Assembly (NCBI GenBank): GCA_944319945.1
Contig: CALUFN010000018.1
Coordinates: forward strand, 1-41,023
DNA: 41,023 nt
Direction: 5' to 3'
DNA from: an uncultured Prevotella sp.
Lineage (GTDB): Bacteria; Bacteroidota; Bacteroidia; Bacteroidales; Bacteroidaceae
Below the pieces are notes generated by a model, which was not told the DNA's origin, searched no databases, and saw nothing but the letters and a program-made list of their open reading frames with translations. Position numbers and translations under genes: made by a program. Shown piece after piece: positions 9,019-17,467 of the stretch (position 1 is the first letter of the stretch; every line of letters starts with the position of its first letter).

Positions 9019-9120
9019 GACACCCACCACAACACTCCAGAAGGGAGTGAGCTTAGAATGCTTTTGACATTAAACAAGGCATATCAAGCCCCTTCCTTCA
9101 GGAGGGTTGGGGTGGGTGTT
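9019..9120. repeat. Long imperfect inverted repeat ending in a shared GC-rich element
   Basis: The ends of this 102-bp intergenic segment are imperfectly complementary: ACACCCACC with CAA and CTCC at the left, and GGAGGGTTGGGGTGGGTGT at the right, followed by TTTTT. Between clpB (+) and the DUF3667 gene (-) it can act as a terminator. The right part, 9085-9117, matches 17641-17673 at 27 of 33 positions, so it belongs to a dispersed element rather than being a unique terminator. Confidence 0.5.
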
Positions 9121-9121
9121 T

Positions 9122-10081
9122 TTATATTATCGCCGTCCACGCAACGCTTGCCGCCATCCAAACGACTAACAGGAGGAACATCAGCAGCCACCAGCCGATA
9201 AGCACCTTAAAGGTGTACCACGCCGTGCGCAGCAGGCCGAAGCCATAGAGCTGCTTGTAGTCGTAGAAAAGAATAAGCATCAGCAGCCATGTAGGCATTG
9301 CGTACATGTTATCAATCCACCGGCTGCCCTGCGTGACGGCGATGCACACCGCCGACACCATCATAAGCTGGCTGGCTATCAGTATCTGTGCGAAGAAGCA
9401 TTCGGTAAGGTTCATATTAGGGCGCACAGGCGACCTGCGGAACACGCGCATGGCTATCAGGGCGAAGAGGCTGTGGGCAATGATTAGCTCCAACGCATGA
9501 TTCTGCTGGAAGTAACCGGTAACTTCGTCGAACGCATTGAGGAAGTTATTCATCCCATCAAGAATGTATCGCTTAGCAGGATAGGCCCCTTCGCCGTCGG
9601 GAATGTCTATCTTATGTTCGGTCAGGGCAGTGCGAGCGTCAACATATGCCTGCTCCAGCTTGCCCGGGGCTACAAAGTGCAACGTGACGACATACGCCGT
9701 AGTGACGAGGAAGAGCATCTTAATGGGAGGGAAATACGGTGCCTGGCGGCCGTCGAGATAGTCGCCGATCATGTAGCCGGGACGGTAAACGAGGTGCCAA
9801 AGCGTGCGCGGCAGGCTGCGGTTGCCTAATCCCCACACCTCGAGAGTCTTCTGCATGGCGTGCCTGAAGGTAAACCGCGACACGCCTGCCGACTGGCCGC
9901 AACGGGAGCAGAAGTTGCCCGTAAACACGGTATGGCAGTTAAGACACTCGTGGCTTTCGGCTGAAAGAGGCTGGGCCGTTACCCCCTTGCGCTGCCAAGC
10001 TGCCACCCTTGAGAGGGCGCGGCGCACGGACAGGCAAGCCGACTTAAGCCTTGCGGCCATGTTGCTGAAAAGATTTGGCAT
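9122..10081 (-). CDS. DUF3667-type membrane protein with N-terminal zinc ribbon
   Basis: 319 aa from the chosen ATG at 10081 (MPNLFSNMAA). A four-cysteine ribbon lies at residues 46-61 (CLNC and CSRC). The stretch that follows, with a GNRSLPRTLWHLVYRPGYMI motif, is typical of DUF3667 proteins, as is the IGDYLDGRQAPYFPP segment after it. About five hydrophobic segments follow, for example FLVTTAYVVTLHFV and LLMFLLLVVWMAASV. The molecular function of the family is unknown. A longer frame starts at 10153, but a consensus -7 element (10124 to 10117) lies inside that extension, which argues for the downstream start. A second, stronger promoter farther upstream leaves the longer form possible. Confidence 0.8.
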   Translation of the reverse strand: MPNLFSNMAARLKSACLSVRRALSRVAAWQRKGVTAQPLSAESHECLNCHTVFTGNFCSRCGQSAGVSRFTFRHAMQKTLEVWGLGNRSLPRTLWHLVYRPGYMIGDYLDGRQAPYFPPIKMLFLVTTAYVVTLHFVAPGKLEQAYVDARTALTEHKIDIPDGEGAYPAKRYILDGMNNFLNAFDEVTGYFQQNHALELIIAHSLFALIAMRVFRRSPVRPNMNLTECFFAQILIASQLMMVSAVCIAVTQGSRWIDNMYAMPTWLLMLILFYDYKQLYGFGLLRTAWYTFKVLIGWWLLMFLLLVVWMAASVAWTAII

Positions 10082-10116
10082 AATGGTAAAATACTGACGG
10101 TATGTAAAAACGTGTG

Positions 10117-10124
10117 CAAATGTA
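10117..10124 (-). promoter_or_regulatory. -7 element for the DUF3667 gene
   Basis: Minus strand TACATTTG matches TAnnTTTG exactly, 36 bp upstream of the chosen ATG. No clear -33 TTTG is found 19-21 nt upstream, so it may be weak or regulated. Confidence 0.45.
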
Positions 10125-10237
10125 CAAAAATAAAAAATGCCCTGATGTCTCATCAGAGCAATTTCTTACTTTTTGAATGTCTTAGTCTTTAGTATCAATG
10201 TAGCATGTAATTCTGAAAATCCCTTTGATTACGCGAG

Positions 10238-10270
10238 CAAAAGTAGACAAAAAAGCTGACTTATGTCAAA
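10238..10270 (-). promoter_or_regulatory. Second minus-strand promoter upstream of the DUF3667 gene
   Basis: Minus strand TTTG (10270 to 10267), a 21-nt spacer and TACTTTTG (10245 to 10238) match the Bacteroidetes consensus. It would produce a leader of about 150 nt before the ATG at 10081. The 14-bp palindrome at 10299-10312 lies just upstream of its -33. Confidence 0.55.
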
Positions 10271-10298
10271 AATTACAAGTATTTCGGTCAAAAAACTA

Positions 10299-10312
10299 CG
10301 TAAACGTTTACG
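10299..10312. promoter_or_regulatory. Perfect 14-bp palindrome resembling a LacI-family operator
   Basis: CGTAAACGTTTACG is fully palindromic with a central CG flanked by AAA and TTT, the usual form of LacI/PurR-type operators. It lies in the divergent region between the DUF3667 gene and hflX, about 29 bp upstream of the -33 of the minus promoter. No LacI-type regulator gene is in the window. Confidence 0.45.
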
Positions 10313-10349
10313 AAAAACACGGATTTAAAATATATTTCTAAGCTGCTTA

Positions 10350-10400
10350 CAGGGCAAAGCCCTGTGTCTCCTCAGACGCCCTACGGAGCGGCCCCTGAGG
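10350..10400. other. GC-rich hairpin cluster in an intergenic region
   Basis: CAGGGC-AAA-GCCCTG (10350-10364) is a perfect hairpin, followed by CCTCAG (10370-10375) pairing with CTGAGG (10395-10400). The GC content contrasts with the AT-rich sequence on the left. It may be a remnant of a repeat element or a structured transcript; there is no T-run after it. The rest of the 10154-10458 stretch shows no gene. Confidence 0.3.
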
Positions 10401-10458
10401 CCCGCTTGCGGCATGTATTCGCAACGCCAACGCAACAAGCTGACGCTCAATGCGTTAT

Positions 10459-10546
10459 AAAAGGCCGTCTTTTACGATGCAAAAGACGGCCTTTTGCAAG
10501 GCGAAAGGTAACCTTTTACGACGTAAAAGGCATCCTTTTGCAATCA
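10459..10546 (+). repeat. 22-bp palindromic repeat array (copy 3)
   Basis: Four units begin at 10459, 10481, 10503 and 10525, exactly 22 nt apart. Cores are AAAGGCCGTCTTT, AAAGACGGCCTTT, AAAGGTAACCTTT and AAAGGCATCCTTT. The first two cores are reverse complements of one another, so they can also pair between units. The array ends 47 bp before the hflX promoter and has only a weak tail (GCAATCAGAATGG). Confidence 0.85.
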
Positions 10547-10592
10547 GAATGGTAAAAAAGTGGTAAGGCCTACATGTATCGAGGCCTTTCGC

Positions 10593-10623
10593 TTTGCCGT
10601 TTAACGGAAATAATGTAACTTTG
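10593..10623 (+). promoter_or_regulatory. hflX promoter
   Basis: TTTG (10593-10596), 19-nt spacer, TAACTTTG (10616-10623): an exact match to the Bacteroidetes promoter. Transcription would start near 10630, giving a leader of about 70 nt. Confidence 0.75.
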
Positions 10624-10699
10624 CCAAAGATAAGCTGCGCTCGGGGAATAGAGAGCAAGCGGCTGTAAGACACACAATATTATCACGTAAAACCGACGA

Positions 10700-11947
10700 A
10701 TGAAAGAATTTGTTATATCCGAAGTCAAGGCGGAGACGGCAGTCCTCGTGGGACTGATAACGCCGGAGCAAGACGAGGCCAAGACGAAAGAATACCTCGA
10801 CGAGCTTGAGTTTCTGGCCGACACGGCCGGGGCCGTGACCGTGAAACGCTTCACGCAAAAGGTGGGCGGCCCCAACCAAACGACCTACGTGGGCAAGGGA
10901 AAGCTCGAGGAAATAAAGCAATACATCATGGCCGAAGAGGAAGCCGAGAGGGAAATCGGAATGGTGATATTCGACGACGAGCTGTCGGCCAAGCAGATAC
11001 GCAACATAGAGAACGAGCTGAAGGTGAAGATACTTGACCGCACGTCGCTCATACTCGACATATTCGCCATGCGCGCGCAGACGGCCAACGCCAAGACGCA
11101 AGTGGAGCTGGCGCAATACCGCTACATGCTGCCCAGGCTGCAGAGGCTGTGGACCCACCTTGAACGACAGGGCGGAGGAAGCGGCTCGGGCGGAGGAAAA
11201 GGCTCCGTGGGACTGCGCGGACCGGGCGAGACCCAGCTCGAAATGGACCGCCGAATCATCCTCAACCGCATGTCGCTGCTAAAGCAACGACTGGCCGAAA
11301 TAGACAAGCAGAAGACCACCCAGCGCAAGAACCGCGGACGGCTAATACGCGTGGCGCTCGTAGGCTACACCAACGTGGGCAAGTCAACGATAATGAACCT
11401 GCTGGCCAAGAGCGACGTGTTCGCCGAGAACAAGCTCTTCGCCACGCTCGACACGACGGTGAGGAAGGTGGTCATAGAGAACCTGCCGTTCCTCTTGGCA
11501 GACACCGTGGGCTTCATCCGCAAGCTGCCCACCGACCTCGTAGACTCGTTCAAGTCGACGCTCGACGAGGTGCGCGAGGCCGACCTGCTGCTGCACGTCG
11601 TCGACATATCACACCCCGACTTCGAGGAACAGATAAGCGTAGTGGACAATACGCTTAAGGACTTGGGCTGCGCCGACAAACCCTCGATGATAATCTTCAA
11701 CAAGATAGACGCCTACACGTGGATCGACAAGGAGCCTGACGACCTCACCCCGGCCACGAAGGAAAACATTACGCTCGACGAACTGAAGCAAACCTGGATG
11801 GCGAAGCTCGGCGACAACTGCCTCTTCATATCGGCGAAGAACAAGACGAACATCGAGGAAATGCGCAACGTAATATATAAGTCGGTACGCGAACTGCACG
11901 TTCAGAAATACCCGTATAACGACTTTTTATACCCGACGGAAGTTTAA
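10700..11947 (+). CDS. hflX: GTPase HflX, ribosome-associated
   Basis: 415 aa. HflX is a translational GTPase that binds the 50S subunit and splits stalled ribosomes, especially after heat stress. The N-terminal HflX domain (1-150) contains the family signature VGKGKLEEI. A glycine-rich linker (158-170) leads into GLRGPGETQLE. The G domain shows G1 GYTNVGKST at 222-230, G3 DTVGF at 268-272 and G4 NKID at 334-337. Length is normal. The gene is followed after 30 bp by the DUF4954 gene on the same strand, so the two are likely cotranscribed. Confidence 0.96.
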   Translation: MKEFVISEVKAETAVLVGLITPEQDEAKTKEYLDELEFLADTAGAVTVKRFTQKVGGPNQTTYVGKGKLEEIKQYIMAEEEAEREIGMVIFDDELSAKQIRNIENELKVKILDRTSLILDIFAMRAQTANAKTQVELAQYRYMLPRLQRLWTHLERQGGGSGSGGGKGSVGLRGPGETQLEMDRRIILNRMSLLKQRLAEIDKQKTTQRKNRGRLIRVALVGYTNVGKSTIMNLLAKSDVFAENKLFATLDTTVRKVVIENLPFLLADTVGFIRKLPTDLVDSFKSTLDEVREADLLLHVVDISHPDFEEQISVVDNTLKDLGCADKPSMIIFNKIDAYTWIDKEPDDLTPATKENITLDELKQTWMAKLGDNCLFISAKNKTNIEEMRNVIYKSVRELHVQKYPYNDFLYPTEV

Positions 11948-11977
11948 ATCGGGATTTGGAAATTAAAAACCACCGCC

Positions 11978-13807
11978 ATGTACGACTACAGACTACTTAC
12001 CGACGAGGAGATAGCGATACTCGAAGAGAACGGATGCAAGGCCGAAAACTGGACTACCGTAAACGTGGCCGACGACTTCAGCCCGGCTTACATACGTAAC
12101 GTCAGCTTCTACGGCACGGTGAACCTCGGTGTGTTCGAGAAGAACATCGAGGCCGGCAACGGCTTCATGAAACACTCGGGCGTCAACAACGCCACGCTGC
12201 GCAACGTCACAGTAGGCGACAACTGCCTGATAGAGAACATAGGATGCCACGTCAACAACTATGAGATAGGCGAAGAGTGCTACATCGGCAACACCGCAAT
12301 CATAGAGACCACGGCCGAGGCCACCTTCGGCGAAGGCGACACGATAGCGGTGCTCAACGAGGCCGGCTGCGGCAACGTGACGCTGTTCAGAGGACTGACG
12401 GCCAACATCGCAGCGCTGATGATAACCCGCTCGGACGACAAGGAGTTCTCGGCGGCACTCAGGGCGGTGATACGCGACGACGTAAACCAACGCCTGAAAG
12501 ACACCGGCACCATAGGCGACAGGGTAAGGATAGTAAACACCACCGAGATAACCAACACCAACATAGCCGACAACTGCGAAGTGAACGGGGCGTGCAGGCT
12601 GAGCGGATGCACCCTCGCCGCCGAGCCTGAAGACAGCGTTTACATAGGTTCGGGCGTGATATGCGAGAACTCCATAATCGCCGACGGTTCCTCGGTGATC
12701 AACAGCGCGAAGGTGTTCAACTGCTACGTAGGCGAAGCCAGCCAGCTCACCAATGGCTTCACGGCCGAGAGCAGCCTGTTTTTCGCCAACACGTACATGG
12801 CCAACGGCGAGGCCTGCGCCGCCTTCTGCGGCCCTTTCTCGGCAAGCCATCATAAGAGTTCGCTGCTCATCGGATGCATGACTTCTTTCTACAACGCCGG
12901 CTCAGCGACCAATTTCAGCAATCATGCGTACAAGATGGGGCCCGTGCATTACGGCACGCTGGAGCGTGGAACGAAGACTGCCAGCGGCTCGCACACGCTC
13001 CTTCCTGCCACGATAGGCGCTTTCTCGATGTGCATGGGCAAGATTGCCGACCACCCGGATACGCACTGCCTGCCGTTCAGTTACGTCATAGGCGACGGCC
13101 GTGAGACGGTTTTGGTGCCGGGAAAGAACATCGCAACCGTCGGCCTTTACCGTGACATAAGCAAGTGGCCGCGGCGCGACGTAAGGATGGCGTCGGCTAA
13201 GAAGAGCCTGATTAACTATGATTGGCTTAGTCCGTTTACCGTCAGCGGAATAATGGAAGGGCGCAAAGAGCTCGGCCGCCTGCTTGATAGTCAGGGCGGA
13301 GACGCCGCCTTTTACGATTTCAACGGTTGCAAGATAAGCACCAGGTCGTTGCGCCGCGGACTGCGGTTGTATGCTATGGCCGTCGAGCTTTTTATCGGCG
13401 AGGTGCTCATGTCGCACGAGTTCGGCGACAAGTGCGCCGCATCCGGCGCCGGCGAATGGTGCGACTTGTCGGGGCTGTTGCTGCCTGCCGCCGAGGAGGA
13501 GCGCATCGTTGAAAAGATAAAGTACGGCATAATAGGCAGTGTCGGAGAGCTTGCCGACATCTTCAACGCCTATAACGACATGTACGGCGAGTATCTTTGG
13601 ACGTTTACCGTCAGCCTGATGAAAGAATATTTAGGCAAGGACGAGCTTACCGAAGATGATTTCACGACGATGCGCGAGCAAGGCAAGACCGCCCGTGCGG
13701 CGTGGATTGACGAGATAAGACGCGATGCCGAAAAGGAGTTTTCGATGGGAGACGTCGACCGGGCGACGCTTGACAAATTCCTCGCCCAGCTCGATTTAGG
13801 AAGTTAA
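11978..13807 (+). CDS. DUF4954-type left-handed beta-helix protein
   Basis: 609 aa. The first 300 residues contain many imperfect hexapeptide-type turns (for example VTVGDNCLIENIG, EIGEECYIGNTAIIE, NTNIADNCEV, YIGSGVICENSIIADGSSVI). These are characteristic of left-handed parallel beta-helix acyl- and nucleotidyl-transferases. The C-terminal half is mainly helical and acidic. I recognise the whole as the large DUF4954 family common in Bacteroidales; its reaction is not known. It is probably the second gene of the hflX operon. No signal peptide is seen, so it is cytoplasmic. Confidence 0.82.
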   Translation: MYDYRLLTDEEIAILEENGCKAENWTTVNVADDFSPAYIRNVSFYGTVNLGVFEKNIEAGNGFMKHSGVNNATLRNVTVGDNCLIENIGCHVNNYEIGEECYIGNTAIIETTAEATFGEGDTIAVLNEAGCGNVTLFRGLTANIAALMITRSDDKEFSAALRAVIRDDVNQRLKDTGTIGDRVRIVNTTEITNTNIADNCEVNGACRLSGCTLAAEPEDSVYIGSGVICENSIIADGSSVINSAKVFNCYVGEASQLTNGFTAESSLFFANTYMANGEACAAFCGPFSASHHKSSLLIGCMTSFYNAGSATNFSNHAYKMGPVHYGTLERGTKTASGSHTLLPATIGAFSMCMGKIADHPDTHCLPFSYVIGDGRETVLVPGKNIATVGLYRDISKWPRRDVRMASAKKSLINYDWLSPFTVSGIMEGRKELGRLLDSQGGDAAFYDFNGCKISTRSLRRGLRLYAMAVELFIGEVLMSHEFGDKCAASGAGEWCDLSGLLLPAAEEERIVEKIKYGIIGSVGELADIFNAYNDMYGEYLWTFTVSLMKEYLGKDELTEDDFTTMREQGKTARAAWIDEIRRDAEKEFSMGDVDRATLDKFLAQLDLGS

Positions 13808-14005
13808 AGAATTTAGAGAAGTTAAAGAATCTAATGAATTTAAAGAATTTAGAGGAGTTAAAGAAGTCAAAGCCAAATGTCTTGTGTGTTCAAAGAGGTT
13901 AAAGAGGCTGAAGCCAAATGTATTGTTGATACGTACAGGACTATTGGCTTTAACTTCTAACGAAGCGTTAGCGGAGTGATAATTTCTTTAGATTCTTTAA
14001 ATTCC
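13808..14005. repeat. Low-complexity GTTAAAGAA-type repeat with inverted arms
   Basis: The stretch 13808-13875 is built of degenerate 10-14-nt units such as AAGTTAAAGAATTTAGAG. Its complement recurs at the other end: TTAAAGAATCTA (13822-13833) and TAGATTCTTTAA (13989-14000) are perfectly complementary, and AGAAGTTAAAG (13817-13827) pairs with CTTTAACTTCT (13948-13958). A small hairpin TAACG-AAG-CGTTA lies at 13958-13970. It fills the gap between the DUF4954 and M16 genes and could fold into a long hairpin in RNA. Confidence 0.5.
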
Positions 14006-14026
14006 AACCTTTAAATTACATACCTT

Positions 14027-16933
14027 ATGGTTAAGTTTAAATCAGCACTTTTTGTATTACTGCTCGCCATTGCGCTGCCGCTTGCGGCAAAGGAATACAA
14101 GTATCAGACCGTGCCCGGCGACCTAACGGCCACCAGGATATACACGTTGGACAACGGACTGACGGTGTATCTCTCGGTAAACAACGAGAAACCGCGCATA
14201 CAGACGTATATCGCCGTGCGTACCGGAAGCCGTAACGACCCGCCCGAAACGACGGGTTTGGCACACTATCTTGAGCACCTCATGTTCAAGGGAACACGGC
14301 AGTTCGGCACTACGGACGCAGCCGCCGAGGCTCCGCTTCTCGACTCGATACAAAACCGTTTCGAGGTTTACCGCACGATAAAGGACTCGCTCGCCCGCCG
14401 CGCTTACTACCACGGGATTGACAGTCTGTCGCAACTTGCGGCCAAATACTTCATCCCCAACGAGTACGACAAGCTGATGTCATCAATCGGAGCACAGGGA
14501 ACCAACGCCTTTACGAGCAACGACATGACCTGCTACGTTGAGGACATACCGTCTAACGAGGTTGAAAACTGGGCGCGCATAGAGGCCGACCGTTTCCAAA
14601 ACATGGTAATCAGAGGCTTCCACACCGAGCTTGAGGCCGTGTACGAGGAGTATAACATGGGGCTTGCGAGTGACGGGGAGAAGATGTATAACGCGCTCAT
14701 GGCCAAGCTGTTTCCCGGTCATCCGTATGGCACGCAGACAACCATAGGCACGCAAGACCACCTGAAAAATCCGTCGATAGTCAACATAAAGAACTACTTC
14801 AAGCGATATTACGTGCCCAACAACGTGGCTATATGCATGGCCGGCGACTTTAATCCGGACGAGGTAATAGCCATAATCGACAAGTATTTCGGCTCGTGGA
14901 AGCCCAGCACAAACCTCTCCCAGCCCGAATACGCACCGATACCCGACCGCACAGCACCGACCGACACCACCGTAGTAGGCCAGGAGGCGGAGAACATATA
15001 CTTAGGTTGGAAGTTCAAGGGGGCAACTTCTTACCAAACCGACACGCTCGGCGTGGTGGCCAACATGCTGTCAAACGGCAAGGCGGGCCTGTTCGACCTT
15101 GACCTCGACCAGCAGATGAAGTGGCTCGGCGGAGGCGCAGCGACGATGACGCTTGCCGAATATTCGGCATTGATATTAATAGGATACCCGAAAGAGGGGC
15201 AGACGCTCGACGACGTAAAGGCCCTGATGCTCGGCGAGATAGACAAGCTGAAGCGCGGTGACTTTGACGAAAACCTCATCAAGGCCGTGGTGAACAACAA
15301 GAAACTGCAATACTACAAGGCCCTCGAAAGCAACGACGACCGTGCTTACATGATGGCCGACGCCTTCATAACAAGGAAGAAATGGAGCGACGCAGTAGGC
15401 GAATTAGACCGTATTTCGGGCATAACGAAACAGCAGGTCATTGACTTTGCCCGCCGCCACTTCACCGACGGCTACGTGGCCGTGTACAAACGAATAGGCA
15501 ATGACACCACACTTAAGAAGATAGACAAGCCAGAAATAACGCCCATACCCACCAACCGCGACCTGCAGAGCGCGTTCGTCAAGGAGATAATCGACTCGAA
15601 GACGGAGCCGATACAGCCGAAGTTCGTAGACTTCGACAAGGACTTGACGAAGGCGGAGACAAAAAACGGACTACCCGTGCTCTACGTGAAGAACACCGAG
15701 AACGGCCGCTTTACGCTTGACTACTACTTCGACTTCGGCGAGGAGAGCGACAAGTGGCTGCCTTACGCGGCTAACTACTTTAACTATCTCGGCACGGACA
15801 AGATGACGGCCGAGCAGCTCAAGCAGAAGTTTTACTCGCTTGCCTGCAACTACGGAGTGGGCGTAGGCACGAGAAACTCAATGATCTACATCAACGGACT
15901 GGCCGACAACATGGCCGAAGCGATGGCTCTCATGGAGGACTTCCTGGCCAACGCAAGGGTCGACACGGCCGCATATAATAAATATGTAGGCGTAGAACTG
16001 AAGGCGCGCGCCGACAACAAGCTCGACCAGGGCACAAACTTCAGCCGCCTGATGCAGTACGGCATGTACGGCGAATACAACAACGCGCGCAACATCCCGT
16101 CGCAAGCAGAGCTTGAGGGGATGAATCCGCAGCACTTGGTAGACATGATCAAGGCGTTCAGGGGCTACAAGCACAGCGTGCTTTACTACGGACCGATGGA
16201 GCTTGACGAACTGACCGCCACCGTAGACCGCCTGCACAAGACTAACGGAACACTGGCCGACGCGCCTGCAGGACGACGCTACGAGAAGCAGCAGACTACA
16301 CAAAACGAGGTGATCATAGCCCCGTATGACGCCAAGAACATATACATGGTGCAGTATCACAACGAGGGATGCCAATGGAACGCCGAGCAGCAGCCCGTGA
16401 TCTCGCTCTTCAACGAGTATTACGGAGGCGGCATGAACACCGTGGTGTTCCAGGAGTTGCGCGAGGCGCGCGGCCTTGCCTACAGCGCATACGCCGAATA
16501 CTCCACGCCGAGCTTTAAGGGAGAGCCGGAATACGCATACACATACATCATCTCGCAGAACGACAAGATGATGGACTGCATACGTACCTTCAACAGCATT
16601 CTCGACACGATACCCCACTCGGAGAAGGCCCTCGACCTGGCAAAACAGGCCCTGATGAAGCGTCTCGCCACGCAACGCACCACAAAGGAAGGCATCATCA
16701 ACGCATACATCGGCGCAAAGCACTTGGGCTTAGACTACAGCCTGAGCAAGAAGATTTACGAGACAGTGCCCTCGCTGACTATGGACGACGTGGTGAAGTT
16801 CGAGCAGGAGACGATGGCCAAGAAGCCTTACCGCTACCTGATACTCGGCGACGAGAAACAGTTAGACATGAAGGCATTGGAGAAAATAGGCCCGATAAAG
16901 CGGCTTACCACCGAGGATATATTCGGGTATTAA
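14027..16933 (+). CDS. M16 family zinc metalloprotease, two-domain, exported
   Basis: 968 aa. A signal peptide is visible (SALFVLLLAIALPLA, cleavage near residue 21). The zinc motif HxxEH is HYLEH at 80-84. The third ligand comes from the downstream ELEAVYEEYN segment (201-210). The spacing is longer than usual because of an inserted charged segment at about 95-145. A second M16 domain (about 540-950) lacks the HxxEH motif but keeps the late R/Y-type signature (GGGMNTVVFQELREARGLAYSAYAEY). This is the PqqL/pitrilysin-like arrangement in which one half is catalytic. It is likely periplasmic or lipid-free outer-envelope and degrades peptides; the substrate is unknown. Confidence 0.92.
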   Translation: MVKFKSALFVLLLAIALPLAAKEYKYQTVPGDLTATRIYTLDNGLTVYLSVNNEKPRIQTYIAVRTGSRNDPPETTGLAHYLEHLMFKGTRQFGTTDAAAEAPLLDSIQNRFEVYRTIKDSLARRAYYHGIDSLSQLAAKYFIPNEYDKLMSSIGAQGTNAFTSNDMTCYVEDIPSNEVENWARIEADRFQNMVIRGFHTELEAVYEEYNMGLASDGEKMYNALMAKLFPGHPYGTQTTIGTQDHLKNPSIVNIKNYFKRYYVPNNVAICMAGDFNPDEVIAIIDKYFGSWKPSTNLSQPEYAPIPDRTAPTDTTVVGQEAENIYLGWKFKGATSYQTDTLGVVANMLSNGKAGLFDLDLDQQMKWLGGGAATMTLAEYSALILIGYPKEGQTLDDVKALMLGEIDKLKRGDFDENLIKAVVNNKKLQYYKALESNDDRAYMMADAFITRKKWSDAVGELDRISGITKQQVIDFARRHFTDGYVAVYKRIGNDTTLKKIDKPEITPIPTNRDLQSAFVKEIIDSKTEPIQPKFVDFDKDLTKAETKNGLPVLYVKNTENGRFTLDYYFDFGEESDKWLPYAANYFNYLGTDKMTAEQLKQKFYSLACNYGVGVGTRNSMIYINGLADNMAEAMALMEDFLANARVDTAAYNKYVGVELKARADNKLDQGTNFSRLMQYGMYGEYNNARNIPSQAELEGMNPQHLVDMIKAFRGYKHSVLYYGPMELDELTATVDRLHKTNGTLADAPAGRRYEKQQTTQNEVIIAPYDAKNIYMVQYHNEGCQWNAEQQPVISLFNEYYGGGMNTVVFQELREARGLAYSAYAEYSTPSFKGEPEYAYTYIISQNDKMMDCIRTFNSILDTIPHSEKALDLAKQALMKRLATQRTTKEGIINAYIGAKHLGLDYSLSKKIYETVPSLTMDDVVKFEQETMAKKPYRYLILGDEKQLDMKALEKIGPIKRLTTEDIFGY

Positions 16934-16945
16934 CAACTCTGCTAC

Positions 16946-16970
16946 GCCGAATAACGGCAGTTTAATTTTT
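16946..16970 (+). terminator. Weak terminator after the M16 gene
   Basis: GCCG-AATAA-CGGC followed by AGTTTAATTTTT, 13 bp after the stop codon. The stem is short, so efficiency is doubtful. Confidence 0.4.
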
Positions 16971-16992
16971 ACCTGTTAATTTTTAATTTCAT

Positions 16993-17080
16993 GAAAGGTT
17001 ACCTTTTGCGCGGCAAAAGGTAACCTTTCATCGTCTAAAAGGCCACCTTTCGCAAGCCGAAAGGCAACCTTTCAGCAAGA
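16993..17080 (+). repeat. 22-bp palindromic repeat array (copy 4)
   Basis: Four units begin at 16993, 17015, 17037 and 17059, exactly 22 nt apart. Cores are AAAGGTTACCTTT, AAAGGTAACCTTT, AAAGGCCACCTTT and AAAGGCAACCTTT; the first two are reverse complements. The tail is degenerate (CTACCAATAAGTTACGAG). It lies between the M16 gene and the promoter of the 71-aa protein and points toward the latter. Confidence 0.85.
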
Positions 17081-17158
17081 CACTGGCTACCAATAAGTTA
17101 CGAGCATGTGTCCGTCTGCGTTGCGATTAATGAAAAATAAAGGATTGAAACAAGTGCA

Positions 17159-17183
17159 TTCTCAAGAAAAATACTTATATTTG
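17159..17183 (+). promoter_or_regulatory. Promoter of the 71-aa protein with TTCTCAAGAAAAAT element
   Basis: TATATTTG (17176-17183) is a perfect -7 element. Three bases upstream lies TTCTCAAGAAAAAT (17159-17172), containing the dyad TTCT-CA-AGAA. Exactly the same 14 bp at the same 3-bp distance precedes the -7 of the next promoter (17533-17557). A canonical -33 is not evident, so the element may substitute for it as a regulator site. Confidence 0.6.
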
Positions 17184-17251
17184 CAATGCGTAATACGCAG
17201 CGGAAACGTGTGAAAACGACGTGGCGCAATAATCTTGAAACCGACTTCGCT

Positions 17252-17467
17252 ATGTCAGAACAAGAGTTAAACTCATACAGGTTCAGTCCCGACAACGAGC
17301 CTACCGACGAAATGCTGAGGCGGATAATGAGAGAAGTGGCCGAGGAAGCACGGGCAAGCAACAAGACTGCCGCCGACGCTTACTTAGCACAGATGCGGCG
17401 TAACATAGTTGCAAAGCAAGCTAAATGGGCCGACAGGATAAACAGCATGGTAAATGGAAGGAAGTGA
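17252..17467 (+). CDS. Small charged helical protein, unknown function
   Basis: 71 aa from the ATG at 17252 (MSEQELNSYRFSPDNEPTDE). The longer frame would start 66 bp earlier, too close to the promoter -7 element. After an acidic N-terminus, residues about 20-70 read as two amphipathic, Ala/Arg-rich helices (MLRRIMREVAEEARASN, AYLAQMRRNIVAKQAKWADR). There is no signal peptide, membrane segment or metal motif. I do not recognise a named family. Its frame overlaps the next tiny frame, and its promoter shares a regulatory element with the fumarase promoter. Confidence 0.65.
   Translation: MSEQELNSYRFSPDNEPTDEMLRRIMREVAEEARASNKTAADAYLAQMRRNIVAKQAKWADRINSMVNGRK

Noticed and set aside
7732-9030. 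432-codon open frame on the minus strand
   Set aside because: Antisense to clpB, with no recognisable motif; the clpB frame is complete and canonical.
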